Source: CAWDMC01 sp963803295
GTDB taxonomy: Bacteria > Acidobacteriota > Terriglobia > UBA7540
Assembly: GCA_963803295.1 (NCBI GenBank)
Contig: CAWDMC010000023.1
Span: 124,001 to 188,000 of the forward strand
Length of the DNA stretch: 64,000 nt
Reading direction: 5' to 3'
Part shown: piece by piece, positions 26,433 to 35,398 of the stretch
Numbering within the stretch: the stretch's first letter is position 1
How the letters are laid out: each line of letters starts with the position of its first letter
Made by a program: the position numbers and the translations under genes
The notes under the pieces: generated by a model
What the model was told of the DNA's origin: nothing
What the model saw: only the letters and a program-made list of their open reading frames with translations
Database searches by the model: none

Positions 26433-27788
26433 ATGAAACGCTTGCAGCCGGTAATTTGGGCGAAGGGAACGTTTCTAAGTCCCCAGCACCTGCAGATCCA
26501 AGATCGCTTTCTCGAGAGCTCACTGGCTTTCCGGCAGGACGCTCTCTGCTTCCGGCCGTGGGGAGTCAAAACGCTTGGGGTCGACCAGGAAGCGCTGGCT
26601 GCTGGAGACTTTGTGGTTTCGGAGGCCAGCGGGCTCATGCCCGATGGATTGCCCTTCGACATCCCCGAGGCTGATCCGGCCCCTTCCCTCAAACAACTCG
26701 CGCCGTACTTCGAGGCCGATCAACAGACGGCGGACATTTACCTGAGCATCCCGGATTATCGCGAGCGTGGCTCAAACGTCTCTATGACTCGCCAGAACAC
26801 CGACAGCCGCTATCGCTCAGAGGTCCTGCTGGTACGGGATGAAAACTCAGGTCTTTCAGAAAAGCCCATTCAGATTGCTCGTAAGAACCTTCGCCTGCAA
26901 GTGGAAGGCGAGTCACGGCTTGGAACTACCGGATTGCGGATCGCGCGGGTAAAGAAGACCCCGGCGGGCAGCTTCCAGCTCGACCCTCAGTTCGTTCCGC
27001 CACTGCTCGATATCGCTGCCAGCGAGTACCTGATGTCCATCCTGCGCCGTCTAGTTGAGATCGTGTCGGCAAAGGGCGCGACCCTCAGCGGCCTGCGGCG
27101 TCAGAAGAATCAGAGTCTCGCCGACTTCACCACTGCTGACGTGGCGAACTTCTGGCTGCTTTACACTGTGAATACCTCCTTTCCCTTGCTGCGGCATCTG
27201 TTTGAAGTCAAAAGGGGACACCCCGAGAGTCTTTTCGCCGCCATGACCGCCCTGGCCGGATCGCTCACGACCTTTTCTCTCAAGATCCAGCCCCGCGAGT
27301 TGCCGACCTACGATCACGACGAACTGGGCCGCTGCTTAACCGATCTGGACTTGAAGCTGCGCGAACTACTCGAGACCGTGGTCCCGAGTAACTTTGTCAG
27401 CCTGCCGCTGAAACTGGTCCAGCCCTCGATTTACGCTACAGCCGTAGCTGACGACCGCTACCTGACGAACACGAAGATGTATCTAGCCATGAGCGCCGAC
27501 ATGAAGGAAGTGGACCTGGTCGGGAAGGCGCCCTACCTCGTCAAGGTGTGCTCCGCCACCCACATCGAAACGCTCATACGCCAAGCACTGCCCGGTGTTC
27601 AATTAACTCACGCACCCAATCCTCCTTCTGCCCTGCCCATCAAGATGAACTACGTTTACTTCAGCCTGAACCAATCCGGGGCGGCCTGGGAGGCGATTCA
27701 GCGCGCTCGCAATCTCGCCGCTTACGTGCCTACGGAATTCCCCAATCCGCAGATGGAGCTGATGATCCTGCTTCCGCAAGCCATCTGA
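26433..27788 (+). CDS. tssK: Type VI secretion baseplate subunit TssK
   Basis: 451 aa. TssK trimers connect the phage-like T6SS baseplate to the membrane complex. Family features: the N-terminal VIWAKGTFLSPQHLQIQDRF (the widely conserved W..G.FL.PQHFQ-type opening), the central helical neck (YTVNTSFPLLRHLFEVKRGHPE) and the C-terminal NYVYFSLNQSGAAWEAIQRARNLAAYVP. Length matches the family (about 440-450). No other T6SS gene (tssB, tssC, tssF, tssG, tssL, tssM) is in the window, so it is an orphan here, or the rest of the system lies elsewhere in the genome. Confidence 0.88.
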   Translation: MKRLQPVIWAKGTFLSPQHLQIQDRFLESSLAFRQDALCFRPWGVKTLGVDQEALAAGDFVVSEASGLMPDGLPFDIPEADPAPSLKQLAPYFEADQQTADIYLSIPDYRERGSNVSMTRQNTDSRYRSEVLLVRDENSGLSEKPIQIARKNLRLQVEGESRLGTTGLRIARVKKTPAGSFQLDPQFVPPLLDIAASEYLMSILRRLVEIVSAKGATLSGLRRQKNQSLADFTTADVANFWLLYTVNTSFPLLRHLFEVKRGHPESLFAAMTALAGSLTTFSLKIQPRELPTYDHDELGRCLTDLDLKLRELLETVVPSNFVSLPLKLVQPSIYATAVADDRYLTNTKMYLAMSADMKEVDLVGKAPYLVKVCSATHIETLIRQALPGVQLTHAPNPPSALPIKMNYVYFSLNQSGAAWEAIQRARNLAAYVPTEFPNPQMELMILLPQAI

Positions 27789-28007
27789 CAGGCGCTGAGT
27801 ATCCCCTCACTAATCCTTGACCGTCGGGGATTGCCAACTATTCTGCATCCGGAATGCCGGCCACAATTTTGAGTTTTGGGTGACGCTTCGGCGGAGGTTC
27901 TACGTGCGGAGAACATGCGATCGGCGCGAGGCACCGGGAGACGAATGGCCGGCGAGATCCACGGCCCGATCCATCCCCGCGGCTATGATACGATAATCCT
28001 GAAACCC

Positions 28008-28237
28008 ATGAAAATGCCGGATACACATCCCGAGGCTGAAAGGATTCAGATCGAGATTCTGCGCCAGATGCCAGTATGGCGGAGGATCGAGCTTTTGGAG
28101 GGAAGATCATTAGCGGACAGGAGCTTGCTCTTGGTGTTGTTAGAGGGCGCTTTCCAAACACCCCGCCAGAGGAAATACACCGCCGCTTGGCAACCCTGAT
28201 CACCCGCTGCGCTCGTTGTGGACCGTATCCTGGATGA
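28008..28237 (+). pseudogene. Small protein gene with one frameshift
   Basis: Starts MKMPDTHPEAERIQIEILRQ and MPVWRRIELLE, then shifts. In the +1 frame the sequence continues GQELALGVVRGRFPNTPPEE and IHRRLATLI. Together these match a short helical protein type often found beside nucleotidyltransferase or toxin-antitoxin genes (PEAE..L..R...E.....L...Q.LA..G.R...P..S..EL.RRLA). The shift lies in the G-rich run around 28096-28105. The 3' end overlaps the convergent FG-GAP gene by 38 bases. A one-base sequence error and true decay are both possible. Confidence 0.55.
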
Positions 28238-29978
28238 TGCCTTTGTCTTCCTGGATGACGTAGGTTCGGCCGCCTGCGAGCTTGCCCAATTCCTGACGGA
28301 CTCCACTCGGCCACTCGAGCAGAGCACGGTCGATTTCTTCATACGGGCCGAGACCGAAGGTAAGACAGCGATCTGAGGAAGAGAGATAGCTCGACCCGCT
28401 CTTGACAGCCAGCCAGCGAACGCCTTCAGGGGTCCAGATCCGCACGTTAGTGCCGATGCCGTCTCGGTTCGAGCGCGTGCCCACCGTACGAAACCGGATG
28501 CTGTAGTTCTCGTTGCCGTCGTTGCGGAACAGGTACGCGGGACCGTTGTTGGTGGTCATTAGCACGTCGAGATCGCCGTCGCAATCGAAGTCTCCGTAAG
28601 CCGCGCCGCGAGCTACGCGAGGCTGGCTGAACGACTTCCCAACCTGGGACCCGATGTCACGGAATTTGGCATGCCCTTCATTGTGAAACAGGTGGGGCGA
28701 CTCGGCGTATCCGATCATCGTCTCCACATGGGTGATGGTTTCGTCGATATGGCCGTTGGCGACAAGCAGGTCAAGCCTTCCATCGAGATCGGCGTCGAAG
28801 AAAAAGCAGCCGAAGCCCAGGGTAAGGCGGCTGGACTTACCTACCGCCGACTGAGGCGCCTCATCCACGAAGAAGCCGTGCCCCTGATTCCGGTAGAGCC
28901 CGACCATCTCTTGCGAGAAGTTGGTCACTACCAGGCTGGGCAGTCCGGAATTGTCGTAATCGGCGGCATCAGCTCCCATTCCGGCACGGGCGGCGCCATC
29001 CTCGCTGAAGGCCACGCCTGCCATCACCGCCGTCTCGGAAAACGTACCGTTGCGGTTGTTACGGTATAGCTTGTTCGGCTGCGTGTCGTTGGCGATGAAA
29101 ACGTCGGGCCATCCATCCATGTCGTAGTCAATCATGGTCAGGCCCAGGGACTTCGACGTCGGGTCGTGCAGTCCGGCCCTACCGGTGACGTCTTCGAAAG
29201 TCCCGTCGCCGCGATTATGGAATAGCCAGCAGGTAGCCCCGGGATAGGCCTCAGGCGTACAGAACGATTTGGTCTTGCCGTCGAACGAGCAATAAATGTC
29301 GGTTTCGGGCGACCAGGTGACGTAGTTCGTAACTAACAGGTCGAGATGCCCGTCACGATCGTAATCGAACCACAGCGCCGAGGTGCTCAATCCGCTGAAG
29401 CCCGCCAGATGGGCGGATTTGGTGACATCCGTAAAGGTGCCGTTTCCGTTGTTGCGAAAGAGGCGGTTCTGACCGTAGGTTGTGACGTAAAGGTCGGCCC
29501 ACCCGTCGTTGTTGTAATCACCCACAGCCACACCGATGCCGTAGAGCTCCACATCGAGACCAGCCGAGTGGGTGACGTCAGTGAAGGTTCCATTGCGATT
29601 GTTGTGATAAAGCGCCATGACGCTGCGATAGCGGTAGTGACCGGGCCAATCACTGCTGTTGACTAGCAGGATGTCGGGCCAGCCGTCGTTGTCGTAGTCG
29701 AAGAAAGCGCAGCCGGCGCCAAGCGTTTCGGGTAGGTACTTCTTGCCGAAGCTGCCGGAGTTGTGCCGGAAGTCGATGCCAGCTTGCTGGGTGACATCGG
29801 TGAGAAGCACCGGAGAGCGTTCCCTGCCGGCGTGCGAAACGGATTTCGCCGCGGGATGCGAGTCAGAGCGAGACTCCCGCGCATTCCCGGCCGGCCGGCG
29901 ACATCCGGTGATCAAGGAGGCCGCACCCGTCAAGGCGCCACTACCCGCAAGCAGAAATAGCAATTCTCGGCGCTTCAT
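28200..29978 (-). CDS. CRTAC1-family FG-GAP/UnbV lipoprotein
   Basis: 592 aa. The start at ATG 29978 gives MKRRELLFLLAGSGAL, ending in the lipobox ITGC, so a lipid-anchored periplasmic or surface protein. The body is a beta-propeller of FG-GAP/VCBS repeats with calcium-binding DxDxDG-type loops (FFDYDNDGWPDILLVN; DYNNDGWADLYVTT; DYDMDGWPDVFIAND; DFDCDGDLDVLMTT). It ends in an UnbV/ASPIC domain (NRDGIGTNVRIWTPEG; LLEWPSGVRQEL). A close relative with a Tat signal lies at 38437-40155. Ligand and role are unknown; such proteins often accompany TPR and cytochrome genes. Its stop overlaps the convergent small gene. Confidence 0.9.
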   Translation of the reverse strand: MKRRELLFLLAGSGALTGAASLITGCRRPAGNARESRSDSHPAAKSVSHAGRERSPVLLTDVTQQAGIDFRHNSGSFGKKYLPETLGAGCAFFDYDNDGWPDILLVNSSDWPGHYRYRSVMALYHNNRNGTFTDVTHSAGLDVELYGIGVAVGDYNNDGWADLYVTTYGQNRLFRNNGNGTFTDVTKSAHLAGFSGLSTSALWFDYDRDGHLDLLVTNYVTWSPETDIYCSFDGKTKSFCTPEAYPGATCWLFHNRGDGTFEDVTGRAGLHDPTSKSLGLTMIDYDMDGWPDVFIANDTQPNKLYRNNRNGTFSETAVMAGVAFSEDGAARAGMGADAADYDNSGLPSLVVTNFSQEMVGLYRNQGHGFFVDEAPQSAVGKSSRLTLGFGCFFFDADLDGRLDLLVANGHIDETITHVETMIGYAESPHLFHNEGHAKFRDIGSQVGKSFSQPRVARGAAYGDFDCDGDLDVLMTTNNGPAYLFRNDGNENYSIRFRTVGTRSNRDGIGTNVRIWTPEGVRWLAVKSGSSYLSSSDRCLTFGLGPYEEIDRALLEWPSGVRQELGKLAGGRTYVIQEDKGIIQDTVHNERSG

Positions 29979-30223
29979 TCGACGTTCAAACTTACCGCAA
30001 CGCCGGGGCGGGGTCAATCTGCGGCTTCCCGCCTGGATTTTCCAAGCGGCCTATTTTCAGTAATTTCACCGAGCAAGGGTGCCGCTAGTTGAAGAAACTG
30101 CGGTGGATAGTAGCAAACAGTTACGAGCGCCGTATCCGGCGACTGTAGACCGGAAAGAATGCGATGTAAGTGGGGTTTTGTCGATTGTCCAACACAAGAC
30201 CGGCCAGAGTAGGCTTTGAACGC

Positions 30224-31132
30224 TTACCACTTGAGTTGGGAAGGGAAGTAGTCCGCAATCAGATCTTCGTAGTACGGGTGCAGCTGTTCAACCGATGGAC
30301 GCTCGCTGCTCTTCGAGTATAGATCGTAGGGATTAAATTCTCGCACCCACTGAAACATCTCGCGATCCCGATCGTCCATCAGGTACTGGTAGTCGCCCTC
30401 ACGATGGGCCGGATAAAACGAGTGATACCGGATCATGTACTGCGCTTCTTGCGGCAGGTAGCCCTTGGTCACATGATACAGATATTCGTCATGACCCCAC
30501 GACAGATCAACCCCATCCAGTCCGCAGTTTTCCGCGTAGATGCCGGTTCGAGTCTGGTACTCAGGTCGTTCGGAATCGGGGTTCGCAGCAAAGAACTCCG
30601 GGAATACGATCTTGGTTGACCAGGCGCATCCCACCGGGAAAGTATCGCCCACCACGGCCCATTGCGGCTCGCCCCACAGGCAAAGGATCTTGCCCAAATC
30701 GTGAATCAGGCAGGTGAGGATGAACCATCGCGGCCGCCCGTCCCGCCGCGCCGACTCCGCCGTCTGCAGGCAGTGCTCGATCTGCGACAGGTCCGTGTCG
30801 GGGTCGCTGTCATCCACCAGCGTGTTCAAATACTCGAGCGCCTCCCAGATCCCCATCTGGCGCCGGTCGAGGGTGAGGAACTGCTGCTTCTTCGCCAGAA
30901 CAAAGTCGCGTGTCTGATGCATATGGTTCAGGCGGTAGAACTCCTTCACGCTGGGGCGAGCCTCAGCCCGGTAATCGCGAAATTCTTCCTTCTTCTTCTC
31001 GGGATCTAGGGTTGTGAATGGCTTGGCGGCGGCCGCCGCCCCAGGCCGTGGATATCGCTGTTCGACGAACTCCTCCCACTCCTCTAATCCGCGCGCCGTT
31101 TCGCTCCTGTCTATTCCGTAAGGACTGTTCAT
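30224..31132 (-). CDS. Myo-inositol oxygenase
   Basis: Cleaves myo-inositol with O2 to D-glucuronate at a di-iron centre. 302 aa from ATG 31132 (AAGGAG at 8 bases). It follows the animal/fungal MIOX sequence closely: LNHMHQTRDFVLAKK, LVDDSDPDTDL, the metal ligands in LIHDLGKIL (His-Asp), GEPQWAVVGDTFPVGC, the ligand-bearing SWGHDEYLYHV, MIRYHSFYPAHREGDYQYL and VREFNPYDLYSK. Length equals the eukaryotic enzyme. MIOX is scattered in bacteria and usually read as horizontally acquired. No inositol transporter or uronate pathway gene is adjacent; the semialdehyde dehydrogenase at 24-25.5 kb could serve the same route. Confidence 0.94.
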   Translation of the reverse strand: MNSPYGIDRSETARGLEEWEEFVEQRYPRPGAAAAAKPFTTLDPEKKKEEFRDYRAEARPSVKEFYRLNHMHQTRDFVLAKKQQFLTLDRRQMGIWEALEYLNTLVDDSDPDTDLSQIEHCLQTAESARRDGRPRWFILTCLIHDLGKILCLWGEPQWAVVGDTFPVGCAWSTKIVFPEFFAANPDSERPEYQTRTGIYAENCGLDGVDLSWGHDEYLYHVTKGYLPQEAQYMIRYHSFYPAHREGDYQYLMDDRDREMFQWVREFNPYDLYSKSSERPSVEQLHPYYEDLIADYFPSQLKW

Positions 31133-31217
31133 GGCTGGCACTCCTTGACTACAGGATATCATGGTCGGGTATTCCGCACCCGCGAGGGCTGTCATGACAT
31201 CCGGTCTAGATCAGCAC

Positions 31218-31946
31218 TCAAACCTGAACCGGCCAGATAGGGACGCCGTGCAGGTAGTGGCGATGCTCTTTGTACAGGATAAGATGACTTGGAAACCGTG
31301 TGGCTTGCCATCCAGGCAGGTTCTGTGCGATCAGTCGCAAGAGGTCCTCGGCAGGCATTCCGGTTTGAGGCACATGTATGAACGAATGGTTGTAGTCCGG
31401 ATGTCCGTTCTTTGTTCTTTGATAACGAAGAAGAAACGGGAGCTGATTTTTCATTCTGCGGAGCAGCTCACCGCAGTTCCAGTCTCCCGCGGTAGTGTCG
31501 CCGCACGGCCAGTCCCCGCGAATCGGAAATTGCTGATCGAAACCTTCCGGTGGTTTGTTTGTTTCTTCCCGATTGCGGCCGGGGTCATGATTGCCGAAGC
31601 CGTTCGTGTTCCAAGGACAATGGTAGTGATTGATTAGCGAGGATTCCGAGACCGCATGAATATTGGATCCCATTGATAGACACGTGAATCGGATCTCACC
31701 TGGCTGGATGTTTTGCCGTCCGGAGAGGTTTTTACGATGCTGCTTCAATCGCCCCCGTAACTGCCCCGCCTTTCCGACATACACGCGTATGGAGGAGCGG
31801 TAGAGTTGATAAACGCCGGGCTTCGCGGGAATCTCACCGAGGTTTTCATCGTTCAACTCGCCAGATTCGAGTTCGTCGAACGCCTCCGTGAGCAGATGCG
31901 TAAGCGCCGCGACGATATCGAGCTCAAATGAGCGGTGAAATGGCAT
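31218..31946 (-). CDS. Eco29kI-family GIY-YIG type II restriction endonuclease
   Basis: 242 aa. GIY-YIG nuclease core: PGVYQLY (43-49), VYVGKAG (55-61), LRGRLKQH (63-70), then SGRQNI and the Glu before LINHY (about 101-107). The family-typical PWNTNGFGNHDPGRNRE (111-127) clearly marks it as related to R.Eco29kI, which cuts CCGCGG. It is the last gene of a three-gene minus-strand operon after a methyltransferase and a small protein. Specificity is inferred only from family membership. The methyltransferase partner is of a different class from Eco29kI's own C5 methylase. Confidence 0.88.
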   Translation of the reverse strand: MPFHRSFELDIVAALTHLLTEAFDELESGELNDENLGEIPAKPGVYQLYRSSIRVYVGKAGQLRGRLKQHRKNLSGRQNIQPGEIRFTCLSMGSNIHAVSESSLINHYHCPWNTNGFGNHDPGRNREETNKPPEGFDQQFPIRGDWPCGDTTAGDWNCGELLRRMKNQLPFLLRYQRTKNGHPDYNHSFIHVPQTGMPAEDLLRLIAQNLPGWQATRFPSHLILYKEHRHYLHGVPIWPVQV

Positions 31947-32028
31947 CAGTACCGATTTGATTTGAAGTTGGGTTGCTATTTAGACAGGCTGTATGGTAGC
32001 GGCCGTGTCATGGATCAACTCCGACAGA

Positions 32029-32325
32029 TCACCCACCAAACGTCCGTGTGGAGCCTGCGGTAGTCTTCTTCTTTCGACCTCCAAGACTGTTGTGCTGGAC
32101 CAGTGCATCTTGGATGATCCTTCTTAGGGCGTTCCGTTTTTCCTCGTCCGAAGCATCGCGCGGCGGAAATTGTTCTTCCATTTCCTCCCTTAGGGCATTG
32201 AATCTCCCAACGGCCGCGCGTAGCGAGCGTGTCCGGAGGATTTCCTGCTCACCCAAGGTTAACCTATAGCCACCATCTTCGGTTGTATCTAGAAATAGTC
32301 TTCCTGGCAAAAACGACATTTTCAT
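32029..32325 (-). CDS. Small protein between methyltransferase and endonuclease genes
   Basis: 98 aa; ATG overlaps the methyltransferase stop by four bases (ATGA), so coupled translation. It opens with a beta-rich segment (SFLPGRLFLDTTEDGGYRLTLGEQEIL), then helices (RSLRAAVGRFNALREEMEEQF; KRNALRRIIQDALVQHN) and ends basic (GGRKKKTTAGS). There is no helix-turn-helix of the C-protein type, so it is not an obvious restriction controller. I do not recognise a family. Location suggests an accessory for methylation or restriction. Confidence 0.7.
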   Translation of the reverse strand: MKMSFLPGRLFLDTTEDGGYRLTLGEQEILRTRSLRAAVGRFNALREEMEEQFPPRDASDEEKRNALRRIIQDALVQHNSLGGRKKKTTAGSTRTFGG

Positions 32326-33689
32326 TTTGACGGTGGTTTCTTTCTAAGGACGATCGCTGATTCGTACAGCGAGGCCTTTTGTGCAGCCTTATCTACCCGC
32401 ACGGACGATTGGATGATGCTGCTACCGGTTCTTTTCGTTCGAACCAGGAAATTTTCTTCGAACGTCAGGCCGCAGAGTTGGGAAATTTCTCCGAAGAACT
32501 GATCCGTCTTAACGTCTACTCCTTGAATGATGCTATTCCCTAGTACAACGACCGCGACGGAGTTGGGCCGCAAGAGGTGGTTAAGCAACCCGCAGAACCG
32601 ATGGGCGTCATTGAAATAAGTGGCTGCGTAATTCGCCCAACCGGGTCCCCCATACGTTCCCCGGTCGGTATTGAGGGTGCGGATATGTTCAATGACCTCC
32701 CGCAACGCTGGAAGCTCGAACGATAGACGTATGGGAGGGCCGTCACGTACCGTCTGCCAGAACTTCCCGAAGCTTTCCGCCTCCCTTGCACCTTCATAGC
32801 CGGGGCCGGCGGCGAATCCCAGCCAATGGAGCTGGGGTCTTGTGTTGCGGGGGTAATGATAATTATTGAGATACGGTGGCGACGTAACCACCAGGTCGAC
32901 AAACGAAGATCTGCCCAAAATATCGGGAGCGGCAAAGAAGCTGGCGGGAATGACCTTCGTTTCCGGAAGAGGCTCAGGCTGCCTGACCCGTTTCTGCAAC
33001 CAGTCCACATCATCGAGCATTAACTGCAACCTCGAGGAAACAATCGCGGCAACAGGGGCATCTTCGATGTCCGGCTTATCCACAGCAGCCCGTCGTGTTA
33101 GGCTCGGCTCATAGGAATAATTTGATACGCTGACCATGACCGATCCCAGTGCAAGCCTGAAGATGTCAGCGATCAGCGGTTCCTCGATCTTCTCTATGAA
33201 GTCGAGTACGGTGAGAATGCGACGTTGCACCATGGCGCTGAAGAGTTGCGTGCGCCCTCTGAATCCATCGGGAGGCTTGGTACGAGGCTGGCGGCCGCAT
33301 TCTCTATGATCGGGACACTCGGCCTTCATAAACTGTGTAAAGCCGGCGATGCATCGCTCAAGCTCCCGCAACGGGACGGTGGAAGCTTCTAGCTTCACTC
33401 TTGAAGCGAGAGCAGCGTAAGGGTTTATCTCAAACCCAACGACGTTTAGGCTGCGGAGGTAGCCTTGCACCAGCGTGGTCCCAACGCCGGCAAAGGGGTC
33501 GAGAAGCCAAGCGTTGCGGTTGTCTGCGGAGAGATATTTGTCCAGGCAGTCGTCTACGAATGGGGCGGAAAACCCCGCGATCCAGGGCACCCATCGGTGG
33601 AGAGGCAACTCCCTGTTTCTCGTAAAAGCGGGATCCCTGAATCCGTTCGGCGGTTTAGAAGGCTCAAAAAGTGGGATTTGCAAACCCAT
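32322..33689 (-). CDS. Type II DNA amino-methyltransferase (probably N4-cytosine)
   Basis: 455 aa from ATG 33689 (TTG 33698 and GTG 33695 are alternatives). The SAM-binding motif I is LLDPFAGVGTTLVQG (near residue 65) and the catalytic motif IV is VVTSPPYLNNYHYPRN (near 265). The motif order here (I before IV) and the TSPPY form occur in N4-cytosine and some N6-adenine enzymes. If the neighbouring Eco29kI-like nuclease recognises an all-GC site, N4-cytosine is the only amino target, so I favour m4C. It heads the operon methyltransferase, small protein, nuclease; early methylase production protects the host. Confidence 0.88.
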   Translation of the reverse strand: MGLQIPLFEPSKPPNGFRDPAFTRNRELPLHRWVPWIAGFSAPFVDDCLDKYLSADNRNAWLLDPFAGVGTTLVQGYLRSLNVVGFEINPYAALASRVKLEASTVPLRELERCIAGFTQFMKAECPDHRECGRQPRTKPPDGFRGRTQLFSAMVQRRILTVLDFIEKIEEPLIADIFRLALGSVMVSVSNYSYEPSLTRRAAVDKPDIEDAPVAAIVSSRLQLMLDDVDWLQKRVRQPEPLPETKVIPASFFAAPDILGRSSFVDLVVTSPPYLNNYHYPRNTRPQLHWLGFAAGPGYEGAREAESFGKFWQTVRDGPPIRLSFELPALREVIEHIRTLNTDRGTYGGPGWANYAATYFNDAHRFCGLLNHLLRPNSVAVVVLGNSIIQGVDVKTDQFFGEISQLCGLTFEENFLVRTKRTGSSIIQSSVRVDKAAQKASLYESAIVLRKKPPSK

Positions 33690-33935
33690 GCTCACCAAAT
33701 CCTAATCGGGATGCACAGCAAGTGCAAGCTTTGTCTTTGACCCGGAGACGTTCCAGACGCTGCCAAGGGTAAGCAAACCGTCGCAAGACAGCCGCCGCGC
33801 GTAACAGAAGGGTGCGCGATTCTCAGCATGAGCCTATATCTATCTATTTGATTTTAATTTAGCTTCCTGCCGTTCCTAGCCGAAACTCACGACAACCCAT
33901 TGACAGCGGCGAAAGCCCTCGCGAAACTGTGAGCT

Positions 33936-35144
33936 GTGGTACAAGGTTCACACAAATCCGAAACCACTCTTAAGCGTGCCTTTCGTGAAGTTGCCGTCCA
34001 TCTTGAGGCAGGTGCGAGCGAGTTGGCCCAAATCCTTGGGGTGCAACTTCCGACCGTGCGGGAGAAGTTCCGTCGACTTGAACGGCTGGGCCTGGTACGG
34101 CTCGAGGACCGGCACAACAAGGCGGTGCTCAATCCCGAGGCGGGCTATGTGGTGGGCATCGACCTGGGCGCGAGCAACGTTCGTTTCGCTCTAGCGGATT
34201 TCTGTGGCAAGCTGCTCGATCACTCGGCCGAGCCCATCCGGCCCGAAGACGGCCCTGCCAAGCTGATCGTCCAGATCAAGCAAGGCATCCGCACGATTGC
34301 GCAGGCCGAGCCGGCCCGGGATGAGCTGCCGGCGAGCGTGCGTGCCCCTCTCGGCCCCTTGCGCGGACTCGCTGTGGGAGTGCCGAGCCCGGTAGATCCC
34401 ACTAGCAACCTGGTTTCATTCGCCAATAATCTCCCCGGCTGGAAGAATATCGACCTTGCGCGGGAGCTTGCAGACGAGTTCGGTGTCCCCGTAGCGCTGG
34501 AGAACGATGCCAATATGGCTGCCATCGGGGAGCATTGGCGTGGCGTAGCGCGCGAGGCCGAAACGTTTGTATTCATCGCCCTCGGTACCGGGATTGGCAC
34601 CGGAGTTTTTGTGGACGGCTCACTTCACCGTGGCCGTGCGGGGAATGCCGGGGAGCTTTACCGTCTGAACATCGAGTGGCCCCGCTGGAATGAAGATTTC
34701 GGCGAAGCGGGGTACTTTGAATCGCAGGTATCCGGCTTGGGGATTGCCGCCCTCGGACGTGAGGCCCTGGCCACCGAGGCCCGGTCTGGCGCGAAGCAGC
34801 AGAGTTTGGTGCAGTCGCGCGACGCGCGTTTCGTCTTCGAGGCTTTTCACCAAGGCGACCAGCGCGCTCGGGCGGTTTTGGAGAGAGTGTTTACGATGCT
34901 GGGCGTGGCCGCGGCCGCAATCGTAACCATCCTTGATCCCGACCTGATCGTCTTTGGCGGCGGTCTTTCGAAAGGCGCCCCCCAACTCCTGCTCGAAACG
35001 GCAGAACGCGTGGTCCGGCGCATTATCCCCGATAACACCCCGCCCATCAAACTCAGCGCGCTTGAGAATAACGCACAAACCTATGGCGCCATTGTCTCGG
35101 CCCTCACGGTTGCGCGCCAATCTATCGTCCGCGACCTACGCTGA
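33936..35144 (+). CDS. ROK-family protein with N-terminal winged helix (transcriptional regulator or sugar kinase)
   Basis: About 402 aa; starts with GTG at 33936 and no strong ribosome site, so the start is uncertain. Residues 25-65 form a winged helix (ASELAQILGVQLPTVREKFRRLERLGLV). The ROK kinase/sugar-binding fold follows: ATP-site VVGIDLGASNVRFALAD (72-88), ALENDANMAAIGEHW, and FIALGTGIGTGVFVDGSLHRG. The ROK zinc motif CxCGxxGCxE is missing; the equivalent region (RAGNAGELYRLNIEWPRWNE) has no cysteine. It stands alone, with 230-250 bases free on both sides. Sugar ligand and targets unknown. Confidence 0.88.
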   Translation: MVQGSHKSETTLKRAFREVAVHLEAGASELAQILGVQLPTVREKFRRLERLGLVRLEDRHNKAVLNPEAGYVVGIDLGASNVRFALADFCGKLLDHSAEPIRPEDGPAKLIVQIKQGIRTIAQAEPARDELPASVRAPLGPLRGLAVGVPSPVDPTSNLVSFANNLPGWKNIDLARELADEFGVPVALENDANMAAIGEHWRGVAREAETFVFIALGTGIGTGVFVDGSLHRGRAGNAGELYRLNIEWPRWNEDFGEAGYFESQVSGLGIAALGREALATEARSGAKQQSLVQSRDARFVFEAFHQGDQRARAVLERVFTMLGVAAAAIVTILDPDLIVFGGGLSKGAPQLLLETAERVVRRIIPDNTPPIKLSALENNAQTYGAIVSALTVARQSIVRDLR

Positions 35145-35398
35145 CGCGGCCATCCATGGAGCTGGTGTCCGCAGTCGAAGGGCTCTTGTGCCGGGCGTAA
35201 ACGCAGGCTTTGGGTGCGGATCTTCACCTGACTGGTGTAATGGCAAAAATGATCAGAAATAGTATGAAAAATATACCAGGGTAGGGTGCCTCGCCATTGT
35301 CGACTACCGCTGGAACCGATAGTCTTGAAGTCACTCCAATGCGCATTCGTTAAGGGGTTCGGCCGGCAACTCTCTTGGGGGGAGGCAGAAGGTTTCGG

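Noticed and set aside
26245..26523. N-terminal extension of the 25870-26244 protein and CRISPR-like CAAGCAACG units
   Set aside because: The units are short, irregular and without spacers; the extension is low complexity and has no ribosome site.
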